From: Tribonema minus
Taxonomy: Eukaryota > Sar > Xanthophyceae > Tribonematales > Tribonemataceae
Assembly: GCA_017506865.1 (NCBI GenBank)
Contig: JAFCMP010000224.1
Location: 248,001-312,000 of the forward strand
Direction of reading: 5' to 3'
DNA: 64,000 bases
Shown here: one piece after another, positions 24,401 through 35,566 of the stretch
Layout of the letters: each line of letters starts with the position of its first letter
How positions within the stretch are numbered: position 1 is the stretch's first letter
Notes under the pieces: generated by a model
The model's input: only the letters and a program-made list of their open reading frames with translations
Told to the model about the DNA's origin: nothing
Databases searched by the model: none
Program-made: the position numbers and the translations under genes

Positions 24401-26294
24401 CGCCGGCAGCGCGCGCGTGCGCACCTCGCGGCACGTCACGTCGAACACCGCGCGCTTCCCGCTGAGCACCGCCGCGGCGCCGCCGAGCCGCTCCGGGAAG
24501 TTCACCGCGATCTCGCGCGTCTGCCCCGCCGTGATCCCCAGCAGCCCCTCCATGAGCCCCGGCATGAACTTCTCCTCGTCCAGCACGATCTCCACCTCCT
24601 CGCCGCCCGCGAGCTGCGGCAGCGCGTCGCCGCGCGAGCCGTCGTCGAGGACCTCAAACGGGTACATGTCGACGATGACGGCGTCGCCCTTGCCTGCGGC
24701 GTAGTCGGCGGGCGCGGCGGCCGTCGTGCACGCGCGCTCGCGCAGGCGGTCCATGGTCGCGTCGTAGCGCTCCTTGTCGAACGCGGGCGCCTCCGCCGTG
24801 ACCATGAAGCCCGTGTAGGGGCCGTTGTACTTGACCTGAGGGAAGGGGGGGGGGGGGGGGGAGCATGTGCTGATAGTGGAGACGCACGGTGACGCGTTGC
24901 ACGTGCGCCGAGGCAAGTGTGGATTCGCACAGCGCCGAGGGGGAGCTGAGCGGTGCGATTTTGGGCTGTCGAAAAGCACAGGTCCACAAGGCATGGGCGC
25001 TTTTGAGCGCGACATGAACAGTGCGCTTGGCGCATGTGCACTTCTCGTGACCTCACACTCTGGCACACTGTACAAATGCCGAGCACTTCTCGACACGAGC
25101 TCGAATGTCTCTGCAGAAAAAAAACTGCATCCCATTTCTGTTTCTTGAAGCACAGCAAAGCCAGTGAGTTGACCTGATCTGATTTCACTGCAAGCATCGG
25201 GCAGGTAGAAAACACAGTCTCTGTGGTTTGTTTGAGACGGAATCAAGGCAGGGTTCTTGGCGCAGTCAATGGCTCTACATCAGACTATCTAACTGGAACG
25301 CTTTGTGATGTGAACAAGTGCATGTACCAGAGGCGCCAACAGAGCTCCCTATTCTGCAGTTTTGATGGCAAAAAGACTGAAGCATCAACTTCATCTGTCA
25401 AGATAAACTGGTGAGACAGGACGTGGAACATGAGAGGAGTAGGCTCGGTCATGCATCAGCTGACATGCACACATGCTGTCGCATCCGCGGGGGACGCATC
25501 CTCGATTCAACGCGTACCTCTGGCCAGATGTCCACCTTCACGTCCAGGTGCAGGGGTTCTCCTGGCGTCAGCGTTGCAACCAGAGATTCCGGGTCCTGAA
25601 CCAGCTCCGCCTGCCCGATGGCGCGCACACCGGCGTCCTCGATTGCCTTTTTGACAGCCGAGTCTGTGATCAGCTCCAGCGCTGATGTTTTGATCAGCTG
25701 GGCGCCGTAGTAGTTGACCAGAATCTGGTCAGGCACGCGCTTGTTGGGGCCGGCGGTGAAGCCAGGGACCTTGGCGCGCTTGCTGAGGTCCTTCAGGGCG
25801 TCCTGATATGCTTTCTGCAATGTGCGACACGACAGGATATTTTTTGGCAGTGACGACACCGCAGCTTGCAACGACGCCGAACACCGCGCATTGAGACGAG
25901 ACGCAGACACTCTAGCTTGCAGCGCAGCAAATGTGGCAGCCACATCGATGCAAGCAGCAGACTGCCGTGGGCTCGCCCTTAAGGCAGACATTGAAAACCC
26001 AGGCTGCGGTTGAAGTCCTGCTGAATAACTCAGCTAAACTCTCACCTGCGTGGCGGTGCCAGGCACTGTGACGCTGATCCTCATGCTGCTGTTGGCCTCT
26101 GGGTTCGTGACGGCACTGAAATCCACCTGGTTCACCATGCTGCATGTGTGCCTGACACTGCTGCTGCGGCTGCGGCTCTGGCACGCATGGCTGCTACGGT
26201 GCGACAGGGCGCGCTGCTGTGGCAGGGCAGGGCAGGGCACGAAAGCAAGGGTCGCCACCGGCGCCGCCAGCAGCAGGGCCACCACTGCCTGCAT
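21406..26294 (-). CDS. tig: Plastid-targeted trigger factor (ribosome-associated chaperone / prolyl isomerase)
   Basis: Six exons on the minus strand, 26046-26294, 25518-25814, 24338-24835, 23031-23186, 21995-22150 and 21406-21591, are all phase 0 and give about 513 residues. Trigger factor binds the ribosomal exit tunnel and folds nascent chains. The N-terminus MQAVVALLLAAPVATLAFVP is a signal peptide with an ASAF-like junction, followed by an Arg/Ser-rich transit-like segment, so it should act in the complex plastid. The ribosome-binding domain holds VPGFTAGPNKRVP (variant of GFRxGK). The FKBP-like domain fills exon 3 (from VKYNGPYTGF to VFDVTCREV). The C-terminal domain has ALLERITCEIPETL and ARQKFAIMMAD. 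An in-frame extension to 26453 would hide the signal peptide, so the ATG at 26294 is preferred. It is head-to-head with the helicase gene. Confidence 0.93.
21845..22005 (-). repeat. Copy of trigger factor exon 5 donor edge
   Basis: GCAGCAGGGTGCCCGCAGCA plus the donor near 21966-21998 is echoed at about 21852-21880 (GCAGCAGGGTGCCTGCAGCA). The same intron (5) also has about 60 bp tandem units near 21600-21780 and a G-homopolymer at 21646-21664. Confidence 0.65.
22450..23110 (-). repeat. Six-unit tandem array copying trigger factor exon 4 donor edge
   Basis: The exon 4 end plus GTGAGT donor (plus-strand CTCACGTCAGCCATC at 23026) recurs at about 22915, 22803, 22697, 22574 and 22474. Spacings are roughly 111, 112, 106, 123 and 100 bp. 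Each unit also carries the preceding exon bases (GGCGCGCCCTCTCCGT-type) and an intronic AACTTCAA block. The nearest copy is almost identical to the real edge; more distant ones diverge. This fills most of the 880 bp intron 4. Confidence 0.9.
23130..23480 (-). repeat. Copies of trigger factor exon 4 acceptor edge
   Basis: The acceptor edge at about 23155-23250 (CTGGTTGAGCGCTGAGAGCACCTGC, then TTGTCAGCGTA and ATGAAGGCA) is repeated near 23302-23390 with the same order of elements. A weaker third copy is near 23440-23495. These lie in intron 3, on the opposite side of exon 4 from the donor-edge array. Confidence 0.82.
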
Positions 26295-26459
26295 CTTTGG
26301 CTTCTTTACGTGAATGGAGCGCCCGGCTGCACCACAGCTCAGCAAGAAAGCTGAAGTTGAGAACCGCACACAATTTTTTGACGACTTGACCTGAGACTGG
26401 CACAGCACAGACGCTGTGGAAACCGCCAACAGCCTTGCATACAGCTGGGCCATCCTATC
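26295..26459. promoter_or_regulatory. Divergent promoter, trigger factor / helicase
   Basis: Only 165 bp separate the two divergent ATG codons, so both promoters and leaders must share it. Both products could serve organelle gene expression, which would suit co-regulation, but no specific element was identified. Confidence 0.5.
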
Positions 26460-29400
26460 ATGAAACGCGCGGCCATGGTGTGCTGCTGTTCAACCCTACT
26501 CCTCAGCCGAGCAACTCTCAGCCGGGCGCTGCTGTCCCACCGCCCCAGCCCCTCGCTGCTGCGCTCCCGCGTGCTGCAGACCATCCATGTCAGCAGAATG
26601 AGCATATCAGATCAGCCCTTCGCCTCTCCCGCCAGCGCACCGGAGGCCACGGGTGAGTGGAGCAGCCTGGGGCTGCTACCTGAAGTCCAGGGAGCGGTGG
26701 ACAACATGGGCTTCGCCACCCCCTCTTCCATCCAGCGCATAGCCATACCGCAGATCACCTCTGGAGGGAACATGGTAGTGGCGGCAGCCACTGGCTCCGG
26801 CAAAACCCTCGCCTATCTGCTTCCTGTCATCAACGCCCTCAAGTCACAAGAACAGTTGTCCGATGCCACCGTCCGCAAGCCTGGCCGGCCCCGGGCTCTG
26901 GTGCTGGTCCCCACTCGGGAGCTTGCAGCGCAGGTGCTTGGCGTCACGAAGCAGGTGGCACACACTGCCAAGGTGTCGTCGTGTGGCATCTTTGGGGGAG
27001 AGGACTACGGAAAGCAGAAACGGGAGCTGGCTGCCTGCCAAGACGTAGTGGTAGGCAGCCCGGGGAGGCTGCTCAAGCACAGAGACCAAGGCACCTTGTT
27101 CCTGAGCCAGGTCAGTGCTTTGCTGTGTTCAATAAACATGTTCCACTTCACAGCAGAAGTTACTGCTTCCAATGGCTCTGTGCTACTTCAACTCAGTGGC
27201 ACTTCAAAGCAGGTCCATATGTGAACGTGCATGTATCCATCCAGCTCATATCTGGTCCTGTGATAGTTTCCAGTCCTCACCTGACATAATGCTGGAGTGC
27301 GATGTCAATGCCTGGACGATTTTCACTCGTTGCACGTCATAAACATTGTACTGGTAGTTTTTAGTCTGCCATTGAACAGTAGACCGTTGCACTTCGTGTT
27401 TGATCATTGGACTTCAGGTCAGTGCTGTCGATGCTGGCTTGCAGCGTACATGATACTGTTGCTCTGCGGTGAATAGAACGCTCCCAGTTTCGTGCGGGTA
27501 GTATAGTGCACCTTCACGAAATACCTACACTTATTATTATATTAATTCGTCATTGCTCTGCAGGTGTGGCTATAGTTGAGTGCTTGAAGCATCACTTGCT
27601 TGCTCGATGACTTTTGATACGCTTCTTGAAGCCGGACAGAGGCTTTGCACCCCTTTTATCGCTGACATTTGGCATTATACTGTGATTGTAAATCAGTGTT
27701 GAATCGGCTCGACAGAGACTACACACTTGCAACTGCTGACACAGCCAACTCTTTCATTGCGCTGCCACGGGTCACTCGCAGGTCACCCACGTGGTAATCG
27801 ACGAGGTCGACACCATGCTCACGCAGGGCTTCGGACCCGACATAACGGCGCTGGTGAAACCGCTAATGCGGCGCCAGGGCGAGGACGCCGTGCAGTTTGT
27901 GCTGGTTTCGGCGACAGTTACAGCAGCGCTCAGGCGGTTGCTGGAGGCGGGGGAGTTCCCCAAGGTGCGCATGGTGGAGACGCGCGACGTTCACCGCGCG
28001 CTGCCGAACATGAAGCACGCCATGGTCGACTGCAAGGTGAGCGCGTGAATTCATGAAGCTGCGTGTGAATTTACTCATGAAATCGTGATGATGTGAAGAC
28101 GCGGGATGTTAACCGCGCGCTGCCAAGCATAAAGCACGCCATGGTTGTCTGCAATGACAGTTTGAATTCATGTAATGTTTCATGAAACTGCACATGCAGC
28201 CACAATTCATGACATTAAATCCCTCGTCACCCAGAGCTCTACGTTTTTGATTCGTTTCCATCAAAACAATGAAGCCGCAAGACGCGCAAGCTACGCAATG
28301 GTTGGGTGCATGTGGGTGCGGTGACTGCAGCTGAATGATGATTGAATTTCAACCAAGATCTGTTCTGAACCTATGTGAAGAACTATCATTCAGCCTTCAA
28401 TCTGACAGCTCTTTCCCACGCCAGCAGCTGTGATGCCTGCACCGGTGCCGGTTATGCTGTGGTGCCGCCAACTACTACAGTTGACGCCTGTTGGTAAAGT
28501 TTACATGATGTGCATACATCAAAATACATCGAGAGCGTTGCTATGGGGTTGTACGCAATGCGGATGATCGCCATCAGCCATTTGTTTACTGGCTTCCAGA
28601 GAACCATACTTCCAAGTATATTGCAATGCGAGTTCTTTCAAGTTAAAACTGCGTGGCATTGAATGTTTTTCACTGCGTTGTGCTTGGCAAGTGTCTTCAA
28701 AGCTCTTGATCGGTGCTGGGGAACCCTGTCGACAACATGTGTGTCATGACTGGTGTGTTGGCGCGTAGGCAATGGTTATATGTGCCTACACCAGTGCAAC
28801 AGCGCTCCAACGCATGGAGCATGTGATAGCTGCTGCATGATGATTGAATTTCAACCAAGATCTGTTCTGAGCCTACGTGAAGAACTATCATTCAGCCTTC
28901 AATCTGACAGCTCTGCTCTGCTCCTGGGCTCTGGTGATTTGCCAAACGTCAATTTCCTGCAATTGGTGGGACATTCGATGGTCACGCCAACATCTGGCTC
29001 TGTTTCTGTACTTCCAGTCAATTCACACCGCCTTTGACCAGCTCTTGATGTACTTCGAAGTTGCACGTAAGCAAATCTTGCAAATATTGCGGACACGTTT
29101 TGTGCTGCGGGTGGTGCGCCTTGCTGTGACTCAGATACATACGTACACCATTGTCAAGATCACGTCACATGCATTCACTATGAACTCACGCGCACGCCCT
29201 TGGACAGGCCTCAATGCACCTAGTCAGCACTTGGCAATCTCGTGGTCAAAATGTGTGTTGCGAATGGTGCGCTGTGACTCTGATAAATTCCTACACCGAT
29301 GGTACAGTGCAGTACTTTGACGGTCTGGGAAGGTGGCCACTGCTGCATGATGATTGAATCACAAACCAAGATCTGTTCTGACTCTATGTGAAGAACAGCC

Positions 29401-30482
29401 ATTCAGCCTTCAATCTGACAGCAGACCCCCCTTCCTCCCAGTCAAACCGTGATCCCACCCCCAACACCTCCCCCCTCTGTGCGCATCATGCCGTTCTCTT
29501 CGAGGGGCACTGACCCCCCAGAGCCCCCCCCCTCTCCCTCTGTCGCGCGCCACCGGCGCCACCGCAGGGCCGCGACAAGCTCTCCGTCCTGCTGGAGGTG
29601 CTCGCGCAGCACGGCGGCAGCGGCAGCAGCGCGGCGGCGCAGGCGGCGGCGCGCACGCTCATCTTCTGCAACACGGTCGCGTCCGCGCGCGCCGTCGACC
29701 ACGCGCTGCGCGACGCCGGCGTCGCCGCCGCCGCCTACCACGGCGAGGTCCCCAGCGCTCAGCGCGCGGCGGCGCTTGCGGCGTTCCGCGCGGGGTCTCC
29801 TCCGCGGCTCGTGGCGACTGATGTCGCCGCGCGCGGCCTCGATCTGCCGGAGGTTGGCCATGTGATTATGTTTGACTTCCCGCTGAACCCGGTGGACTAC
29901 CTGCACCGCAGCGGGCGCACGGCGCGCATGGGCGCGCGCGGCCGCGTGACTTCCCTGCTCGCCAAGCGCGACCGTGTGCTCGCCGCCGCCATCGAGGCAG
30001 CAGTGCTCGCCGGCCGCCCCCTCGACGCCCTCACCGCGCGCCGCACCGACTACCTCCCTGGCGGCAAGCTCGCCGCCAAGAGCGGCAGCAGAGGCGGCGG
30101 CGGCGGCGGCAGCGGCAGCAGCGCTCGTCGTACTGGCAGCAGCGATGCGTCGGCGCGGCGGCCGCGGTCGGCGGCAGGGGGGGGGGGCAGGGGGGCGGCG
30201 GCGGGGGGAGGAGGGGGGCCTAGGGGAAAGGGGGTGCCAAGGCGCAGGCGGCGGGGCGGGGGCGGGCCGGGCGATGACTCGACTGGCGGTGTTTTGAGAT
30301 GTGTATGTAGTAGAGGCGGTAGAGGCTGGGTACGTTTTTGCTTAATGTCAATATCAGTGGGTTGTGTTTTTGTGTACATGCACGGCTGGTTGACTTGGCC
30401 TCATGCTGCTGATGTTGTGCGGGTTGTAGGGCGCTGGTGCTTTGTATGCGGTCTCTGCTGGCCAGCTTCTCAATCATCGTGA
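26460..30482 (+). CDS. DEAD-box-type ATP-dependent RNA helicase (DEVD variant), probably organellar
   Basis: Three exons, 26460-27110, 27782-28036 and 29568-30482, join in phase 0. Helicase motifs appear in order: Q-motif (FATPSSIQ), I (ATGSGKT, about residues 110-116), Ia (PTRELAAQ), Ib (GSPGRLL), II as DEVD in [13 protein letters not shown] (SAT), IV (LIFCNT), V ([10 protein letters not shown]) and VI (HRSGRTAR). Such enzymes remodel RNA or RNA-protein complexes, often in ribosome assembly. The N-terminal 50 residues are Arg/Ser/Leu-rich with few acids, consistent with mitochondrial or plastid import (DDX28/RH39-like). The C-terminus becomes Gly/Arg-rich ([12 protein letters not shown]) and ends at TGA 30480 in this frame. 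A miscounted G-run near 30178-30190 could shift it to the stop at 30297, so the last ~100 residues are uncertain. Intron 2 contains two kinds of repeat. Confidence 0.9.
27985..28160 (+). repeat. Copy of helicase exon 2 donor edge
   Basis: The exon 2 end (GACGCGCGACGTTCACCGCG...CACGCCATGGTCGACTGCAAG) is repeated from about 28098 to 28155 as GACGCGGGATGTTAACCGCG...CACGCCATGGTTGTCTGCAA. The donor itself is lost in the copy (CAATGAC instead of CAAGGTGAG). Unit spacing is about 117 bp. Confidence 0.82.
28337..29422 (+). repeat. Three ~75 bp blocks at ~505 bp spacing in helicase intron 2
   Basis: A block beginning GATGATTGAAT and ending TTCAATCTGACAGC occurs at 28337-28412, 28839-28914 and 29349-29422 (spacings 502 and 510). 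Blocks 1 and 2 are nearly identical; block 3 has small changes. Fainter similarity continues between blocks, suggesting decayed ~505 bp tandem units. No coding potential or transposon ends were seen. Confidence 0.8.
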
Positions 30483-31410
30483 ATTGGATTGCACATGTGT
30501 ACTGGATTATTTGTGGCATTGTTTGCTGGAAACATCCTAAATCATGCTGGCGACACTTCTAGGCATTGTTCACGTCAAATATCGGTGCGTTTGACCATTA
30601 CTCTCTGTCACGAGAAGGGATAATGTTGAAGTTGCTGCACTGAACTGTGCAACGTTGCACTGAGTGACTCGCCTCTGGCACCATCTTGTCGTCTGGTTGT
30701 GAGTTTCAGGCCAAGGGCACAACAAGCAAACCCACATGACTGCATGCACAATCAACCCCAAGAGCCACCGCCCTCTCAACAAAAGTACCAATACCAACCA
30801 GCATACATGTAAGCATCAGCAACAGGGCTTCACTGACGGCAAACACAAGACTGTAGCGTAAAAGCTGTGAAGCAGAGTAGATCAACACTGTCATGAAGGT
30901 AGAGAGAGACACAGCAAAGCCAGCATAATTTAATGTTTGGATTGAAATGTCAGAATGTGTCTCTGCAGGACATCTTTGCCCATGTCCTTTAACTCATCTT
31001 TGCCCATGTCCATTAACTACACTCTTCCACCGGCGGTGCAACATGCGTTCACACCACAGCATGTGCTGTGCCAAATCGCTTACGCCGATGCCGATGGCAG
31101 ACAGAGAGATGCATTGAAACTGCCTCTACGTGGCGCTGCGCGGTGCAGCACGAGCAGTGTCGGGTACTCCTGCCGCCACCCCCCTGAGTCGAGTCCTCGC
31201 TGATGCTGGTGGCCTTTTGAGACGGTGAGCGCGGGGCTGTCAGTGGGGCGTCACTGCTGAGCACTGATGCTGGCAGGTGCAAACCCTAACCCTAATGCTA
31301 GCCCGCGCCTCTCAGTGCGCTCACGCTGACAGGCACCATGTGTGTAGCTTGCGCTTGTGACTGAAATCTGTCGCTGTCCGCTGCTCCTGTGAGCACGTGA
31401 GTGGGGTGGA
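30483..31410. other. Convergent intergenic region with a short telomere-like tract
   Basis: This lies between the helicase and COA7-like 3' ends. A short CCCTAA-type tract is at about 31278-31293. No gene is supported. Confidence 0.5.
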
Positions 31411-33801
31411 TCACTTGAGACGTCCCATGAGGTCCACCAGCTCATTGGTCCTGTCAGCGTACTGCTTGTACTTGTCCATGTCTCTGCGGGCATCGCGGAG
31501 GAGGCAGCGACAGCAATGCTCAGATGATGAAACCGTCTCGTAACCCTTCTCTTTACAATAGCACTACCGAGGGCGTGCTGCTGCAGTTACAGCAGTGAGT
31601 ATGCTGGCAAGGAAGGATCAAACGCATGAAGTGCGCGGCAGATGCCAAATGCAGTTGAAGTATGCAGGAAGTTGCAGTAAGAAGAAAGTTGCCTGCCAAC
31701 GGCGCACGTGCTCAACTTCAAGTACCTGCGTCTCTCTCACCCCACTAGCACGTAGCCTTTTACGTCCACAACAAACAACACATTTCTACTATCAGTGGAG
31801 CATGCTACGCTACGTCTCAGGCAGCAGAATTGATGCACTGAAATGTTACCGATGCGACGCTCCTGCTGCGGTCAGGACAGCGTTGACCACTGCTGAGTTT
31901 GGTGGCACTGTGCCGCTGCCACATACGCAGAAGCGCATGCTCTACACATGCTGAAGGGCCTCTTTCCGTTAACATTCTGCAAGCTAATGGCGAGTACATT
32001 GCTACTTGTAAAAGGACCATGAATAACACACACACGAAAGGCCACATTCGCATGCTGGTGTTAGAAACCGCGGCTCCTCCATCACCACGGTAGTTGTCAC
32101 CTTCCGACTGAGAATAGACAAAATACAGCATGCCCACAACATGAGCGCATGTATGCTGCGCCCACACATATGGCACCCCATGCCCGCACTCAGTATGTCG
32201 AGATGGACATTATGTGGTTGATTCGAGACCATCAGCGATGCTCAGCACAGCTAGGTTTAGGGTTGGGTACGCACTCACGTCGGTATGCCGTCATCGCCGT
32301 GCTGGGGTTAGGGTTGGGGCTACGCTCAGGGTTGCGTACGCATCAGCAACGCTCAGCATAGCAGGGTTGAGGTTAGGGGTAGGTACGCACTCACATCGGT
32401 ATGCTGTCACCGCCATGCTGGGGTGAGGGCAAGGGCTAGGGTTAGCATTGCGTGCGCACTCACACTGGTACGCCGTAACGCCATCCTGGGGTAAGGGTTA
32501 GGCCTACACTTGGGGGTAGGTACGCACTCACATCGGTATGCCGTCATCGCCGTGCTTGTACATGACTGCAAGATTGAAGCACGAGGGGCCATGCCCCTGC
32601 GCACACCCCATTTCCAGCAGCCCCTTTGCCCTGTTCACATCCCGCTTCACCACCCCCTTGCCATCTCGTCTCAAGAACTGACTCCCCAGGTGGTAGCAGC
32701 TGTCGCTCGCCCCCTGCTTACAAGCTCCCTCCATGAGTGACAGCGCGCGTTCTTTGTCCGACTGGACGCCGTGGGGTCCTTCTGAGCCGTGCAGCAGCAG
32801 CAGGCCAAGGTGGTTGCAGGCCTGCGTGTGGCCGCCCTTGCACGCCTTGTCTGCGATGGTGTGAGGTTGATGGATGGAGAGTCACGCTTCAAGTCACACG
32901 GCAACGAGAGTGCTGAACAGGCTAGGGCAGAGTGACAGACACAAGTTGGGCGTTAGTGACGGTAGGTGCTGTCAGCGGTACTTGATTATGACCGCAGATA
33001 CATCAAAGGCGTGTGGTCGAAGATGAAATTGAAGTGCATCATCCTCGCTCTGTGGGGCAGCAGGTCAAGGAGGCAGCAGGCCTAGCGCACTTAGCTACTG
33101 GCATCGAATGAATGACATATGTGGCAAACAGTGGCTGCTATTTTTCTGCCTTTCCAAAGAGTGCGAAGCTCTGACCTGACCCATTCAGCCTTGGAATATC
33201 ACCAGCGGCAACTGTTGTACTGTTGGCGCAGGGCGGACAATGAGGTGCCGAATCACCTTGCTGATGCAACCACGTGGCAGCTCTGACAGTCGTGCATCAC
33301 TATGGAAGTCCCCTTGCGAGAATGAATCACTGCAGTCAGTTACATGCGCTGCAACAGCACTCCGGGCTTCACTGCGTGTGCAGAAAAGACCGAGCAAACA
33401 TGCTGCAGCTCGCCAATTGCCAATTGGTTGAATCTCTACAGTCAGTCACATGAGCCGCCACAGCATGCACTGCTGCAAAGCCTGCATACAACGAGATCGG
33501 ACGAATATGCGCTGCTGCTGCTTGCAACTCGCGAACGCATCACCGACCGTGAGCAACAAAGCTGCAACTCACCAAATAATCGTGCTGCCTCCGTGTCATT
33601 CTGCTCCACGCCGACGCCCTTGAGGTGCAAGCGGCCCAGCAGGAAACAGCTGGGAGGGTAGTTCTTCGTCTTACAGTTGTGTGCATAGACGGCAGCAGCG
33701 CCTGCCCTGTCCTGCTTGACTGCGCTGATGAACTCCCCCACGCCATGGCAGGCGACGGGATCCCCTCTGCCCTCGTCACAGTCCATCTTGGCCAGGTCCA
33801 T
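31411..33801 (-). CDS. COA7: COA7-like Sel1-repeat protein (cytochrome c oxidase assembly)
   Basis: Three exons on the minus strand, 33573-33801, 32532-32850 and 31411-31483, give about 206 residues with closed phases (1 and 2). COA7 is a small Sel1-repeat protein of the mitochondrial intermembrane space needed for complex IV assembly. The repeats show its paired-cysteine pattern: NCKTKNYPPSCFLLG, ACKGGHTQACNHLG, ACKQGASDSCYHLG and GCAQGHGPSCFNLA. These follow an N-terminal MDLAKMDCDEGRGDP like the animal protein start, and it ends NELVDLMGRLK. The frame stays open upstream to 34032 through a hydrophobic stretch (IFAVLLLVMLLFVFCVAVY); a CCAG just before the ATG could instead be an acceptor for an unseen first exon. 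The start is therefore the uncertain part. The other explanation, a generic Sel1 protein, is less likely given the Cys spacing. Confidence 0.83.
32265..32570 (-). repeat. Tandem copies of COA7-like exon 2 donor edge with TTAGGG spacers
   Basis: The real edge at about 32521-32565 (GCACTCACATCGGTATGCCG) recurs near 32455, 32387, about 32333 (decayed) and 32271, at 54-69 bp steps. Each unit has the minus-strand donor, the exon-derived GGTATGCCGTCATCGCCGTGCT-like part, and a GGGTTAGGG-type spacer, so telomere-like sequence is built into the repeat unit. Confidence 0.88.
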
Positions 33802-35566
33802 ACTGGCACAGTAGACAGCCACGCAAAACACAAATAATAGCATCACAAGGAGCAGGACGGCGAATATTGAGCCACGCAAAGCAGGAGAAACAGCATCACA
33901 GAGGGGGCAGACGGCGATTCTTGGCATGGTCATGAAAGCACTCTCTGCCGGCGTGACAGACGCCACTTGCAAAACTTGCGATGCAGTCACATGCAACTTT
34001 AAGGCCACTGTATTTGCGGCTTTAAGGAGCATGATCTACAGCTCAAGAAGCAGCAAGCAGATAATCATGAGTCAGAGAGCTCCAATACACAGCGATGGCT
34101 CACCGCTTTTCATAGTCCTCATCGACGAGATCCAAGCGCATGGACATGCTTTCTATGAGGCTGCAGCCAGTATTCCTCTGCCAATCGTCTCAGCAGCAAG
34201 CGGTCTCCGGCACGAGTATCCGACAAACTTCCGAACAAACTTCAATTCTGGATCCATGGAGACCCCACCGAGTCAGGTTCAACTTGGGGGCGGGAAATGG
34301 GAGGAAGGGATCCGCTATGGGAGGATCACATCATCACACGTGGTTCATGTATGTACATGAACGTTTCTTGAGTTCGTGCTTACCCATTTGTCCTTTTATT
34401 GATTCTCGCAAGGGCGTGGAAAGCCCACTGACAGGTGGTAGATGTCCCGCTTCAAGCAATGCTGCATTGCGACCAGTACTAAGTAGCACTACGCTATTGC
34501 CAATGATCAATACTTGAGGTGTTGGTACAGTGAACATGATGATGCACCTGCAACAGGGGCTGCTTCATTCTTGTGGCAGGAGGATTGCACGAAAATCGAT
34601 GTGACCGCTGCCTCATCATCAAATGATGCTGTCAAGCATGCTCAACAATGCTTGTGCACCGCAGCCAGTGGCCCCTCAGCAGCGCTCCACACTTACTAAT
34701 GTGCCCCTTATTCGCACCATTGTGAGGACCTGTTGGAGAATCTATCATGATGCCGCATTCGGCGAATGCTCAATGATCGTTCAAGCCGAGTTGCAAGCTG
34801 GTGAACCTCAGCTAGCAGCCGATCAGCAACAAGCAAGCAGTAGAACTAATAATACTTGAATTGGAGAACCAGCAGCCTGCGTAGAGCAGTGCGCCGGCTG
34901 AGCATTGCATTCATGACAGCGCACATGTTTCAAAGCGCACGGCTGTGGAGTTCGGCACAGGCCTTGCCTTTCAGGCACCTTCTTCTGAGCAGTGCAGGCA
35001 TGAGTCGGCAGCACAGGCGAACCCTAACCCTAGCCTAAAACTGGCAGCACAAGCGGCGCCGCCAAGTGGCGCTCTTGCGCAGCGACGCTTTTGACGGCGC
35101 AAGCCGCACACGTCAGCAAACACTGCCTGTCTATCCAGCTGTCACCCAAAGCTTGCGCATCAGCAGTCCGCAATGCGATCCTTCGTGCAATGGCCCTTCC
35201 TTTACCCTCCCCACGGGTTGGGGGAGAGGGGCAGGCAGTGGCACTGTCACTACCTTGCAGAGAATGCTGCTGAGCACTGCTGCAGTGATGCTGCCGCAAA
35301 GTGCCCTCTGCCGCAGCGCTCCGCATCAGCCAGGACGCTTCGCAACAGCGTCGCATAGCTCCGCTTGACTGCGGGCCATTCATGTGCAACATGGTCGGCA
35401 CGCGCCGCCGCCGCCGCCGCTGCCGCTGCTGCACTGGCCCCTGCCCCGCCAGCAGGCGCGTTTATTTCGCATTCTCAGGCTCACAGCCGCTGCTGCTGCC
35501 GCTATTCGCAGCGCGCCGCCGCCGCGCCGCACCGAAATCAAGCACCGCCGCCGCCGCCGCGCGCGG
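33802..35566. other. Region upstream of the COA7-like gene
   Basis: This may contain an unseen first exon of the COA7-like gene and its promoter. A short CCCTAA tract lies at about 35018-35034. No independent gene is supported; GC-rich antisense frames near 35.4-36.1 kb are shadows of the zinc-finger gene. Confidence 0.4.
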
